Assembly: GCA_001460835.1 (NCBI GenBank)
Contig: CYKH01002041.1
Location: 17,028 to 44,089 of the forward strand
DNA length: 27,062 nucleotides
Direction of reading: 5' to 3'
Origin: Bodo saltans
Taxonomy: Eukaryota; Euglenozoa; Kinetoplastea; Eubodonida; Bodonidae
Shown: positions 26,420 through 27,062 of the stretch, one piece after another
Layout of the letters: each line of letters opens with the position of its first letter
Position numbering within the stretch: the stretch's first letter is position 1
Notes under the pieces: model-generated
What the model was told of the DNA's origin: nothing
What the model saw: only the letters and a program-made list of their open reading frames with translations
Database searches by the model: none
Program-made: the position numbers and the translations under genes

Positions 26420-27062
26420 TCACGCAGCACCAAAAGGCTCGGCGACAACGGCATTTGGAGGGGACGTAACACCTGTTGGTGTGAAAAATGGACGCGGATG
26501 ACTTCCTGTGCGCTTTGAAGGACTGTCACCCTTCCCTCCGAACGTTGCAGATGATTGCTGAGGTGGTGGAGGATGCGGCATCATAGTCACAACTCGGGAC
26601 GAACGACGGTCTAAACTTGGGATTGTTGGTGACGGGAGCACCGGTAACTTTGGCACTTCTGATTTCCCAACAGTCGCTGCGGTGAAAAAGTTAGACCCAG
26701 ACCCTTGGTTGGATCGCAGTGGTGCAACACTTTCTTTTCTGGGAGACGCAGCTGACAACGGAGATGCGGCGGTTGTTGTGGTGTCACTGCTGTTAGCAAG
26801 GGACTCTCTCCGGACTGCTCGTGCGCGTTCCATCGTCGGTGAGATGGAGTCCATACCAAGGGGCATCGGATACATCACGACGTTGGACGAATGACGCCGC
26901 CCCGAAAGTGGTGCGTCTCCATCCAGACCATTTCCAAGTCCCACTGCAATACTAAGTCGCTTTGTATTGCGCCGCTCAAGGGACGCTGCCTTCAACAACG
27001 CGTTCTCCTCGGCCTTCCCCATTTGCTCAAGCATTTTCTTGTGCTCCATCCGCATCGCTGTG
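26420..27062 (-). CDS. Second copy of the C-terminal end of the 1244-aa protein gene (partial at window edge)
   Basis: The frame is open to the right edge and encodes at least 213 residues matching the end of the protein at 4207-7941. It begins inside the charged helix (HTAMRMEHKKMLEQMGKA) and runs through the Ser/Pro-rich tail to a TGA stop. Differences are one Thr fewer in a Thr run, Gly to Glu in SPRKGSVAPL, and Val to Phe near the C-terminus; most other base changes are silent. The first 228 nt from the window edge are identical to the left copy. Whether the gene is complete outside the window cannot be seen, but the intact frame and mostly silent changes suggest a working gene or a very recent copy. 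Confidence 0.85.
   Translation of the reverse strand, partial: TAMRMEHKKMLEQMGKAEENALLKAASLERRNTKRLSIAVGLGNGLDGDAPLSGRRHSSNVVMYPMPLGMDSISPTMERARAVRRESLANSSDTTTTAASPLSAASPRKESVAPLRSNQGSGSNFFTAATVGKSEVPKLPVLPSPTIPSLDRRSSRVVTMMPHPPPPQQSSATFGGKGDSPSKRTGSHPRPFFTPTGVTSPPNAVVAEPFGAA

Larger units (their letters stand above)
25712..27062 (-). repeat. Right arm of inverted duplication (continues off the window)
   Basis: Reverse complement of 7296-8649; 27062 pairs with 7296 and 25712 with 8649. The arm is 1351 nt against 1354 nt on the left, the difference being one Thr codon. Identity is complete at the window edge, so the duplication must extend further right. Confidence 0.95.

Noticed and set aside
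7296-27062. Inverted arms as terminal repeats of a transposable element
   Set aside because: The arms contain host genes (SDHAF3 and the tail of a large protein). I saw no transposase, integrase or reverse transcriptase motifs between them, and one arm continues beyond the window.
1-27062. tRNA, rRNA, CRISPR or other RNA genes
   Set aside because: I saw no tRNA-like cloverleaf, rRNA signature or regularly spaced repeats of the needed kind while reading both strands; a covariance-model scan would be decisive.

Overview
The window looks like nuclear DNA of a free-living kinetoplastid flagellate, with a Bodo saltans-like organism as the best guess. Genes are intronless, closely spaced and share one strand over long stretches. 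Most starts are preceded by a pyrimidine tract and an AG (the spliced-leader trans-splicing signature), and in each case checked the first ATG after that AG is the start used. Two loci encode 24-residue leucine-rich repeats of the L-P-x-x-W-S-x-M/L type, known from the kinetoplastid GP46/PSA surface antigens. No database search was possible, so the species is an inference.

Left to right on the plus strand: the C-terminal end of a multi-membrane-span protein (1-702); an unrecognised 989-aa coiled-coil protein (1012-3981); an unrecognised 1244-aa low-complexity/helical protein (4207-7941); a mitochondrial LYR-motif protein matching SDHAF3/ACN9, the succinate dehydrogenase assembly factor (8140-8649); a 26-repeat LRR surface protein with about eight C-terminal membrane spans (8972-12655), whose signal-like leader lies in another frame across a run of 14 G; and a giant 2934-aa secreted repeat protein (13506-22310). 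On the minus strand from the right edge inwards come a second copy of the end of the 1244-aa protein gene (27062-26420), a second SDHAF3 (26221-25712) and a broken LRR gene with the same multi-span C-terminal domain (25553 to about 22200).

The window is therefore an inverted duplication of the block [1244-aa gene - SDHAF3 - LRR/multi-span gene] around the giant gene. Arms 7296-8649 and 25712-27062 are nearly identical at the outer end and diverge inwards. The plus-strand giant gene runs without a spacer into the antisense of the broken LRR gene near 22.2 kb, so this convergent strand switch looks like a rearrangement breakpoint or an assembly join.

The most novel item is the giant protein. 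It is a predicted beta-solenoid with more than 40 Asn-ladder turns, and about 22 C-x-x-C pairs interleaved with about a dozen C...C-G-N modules. I do not recognise this combination from any named family. The second is the LRR ectodomain joined to an eight-span membrane domain, carried by two loci with different LRR types.
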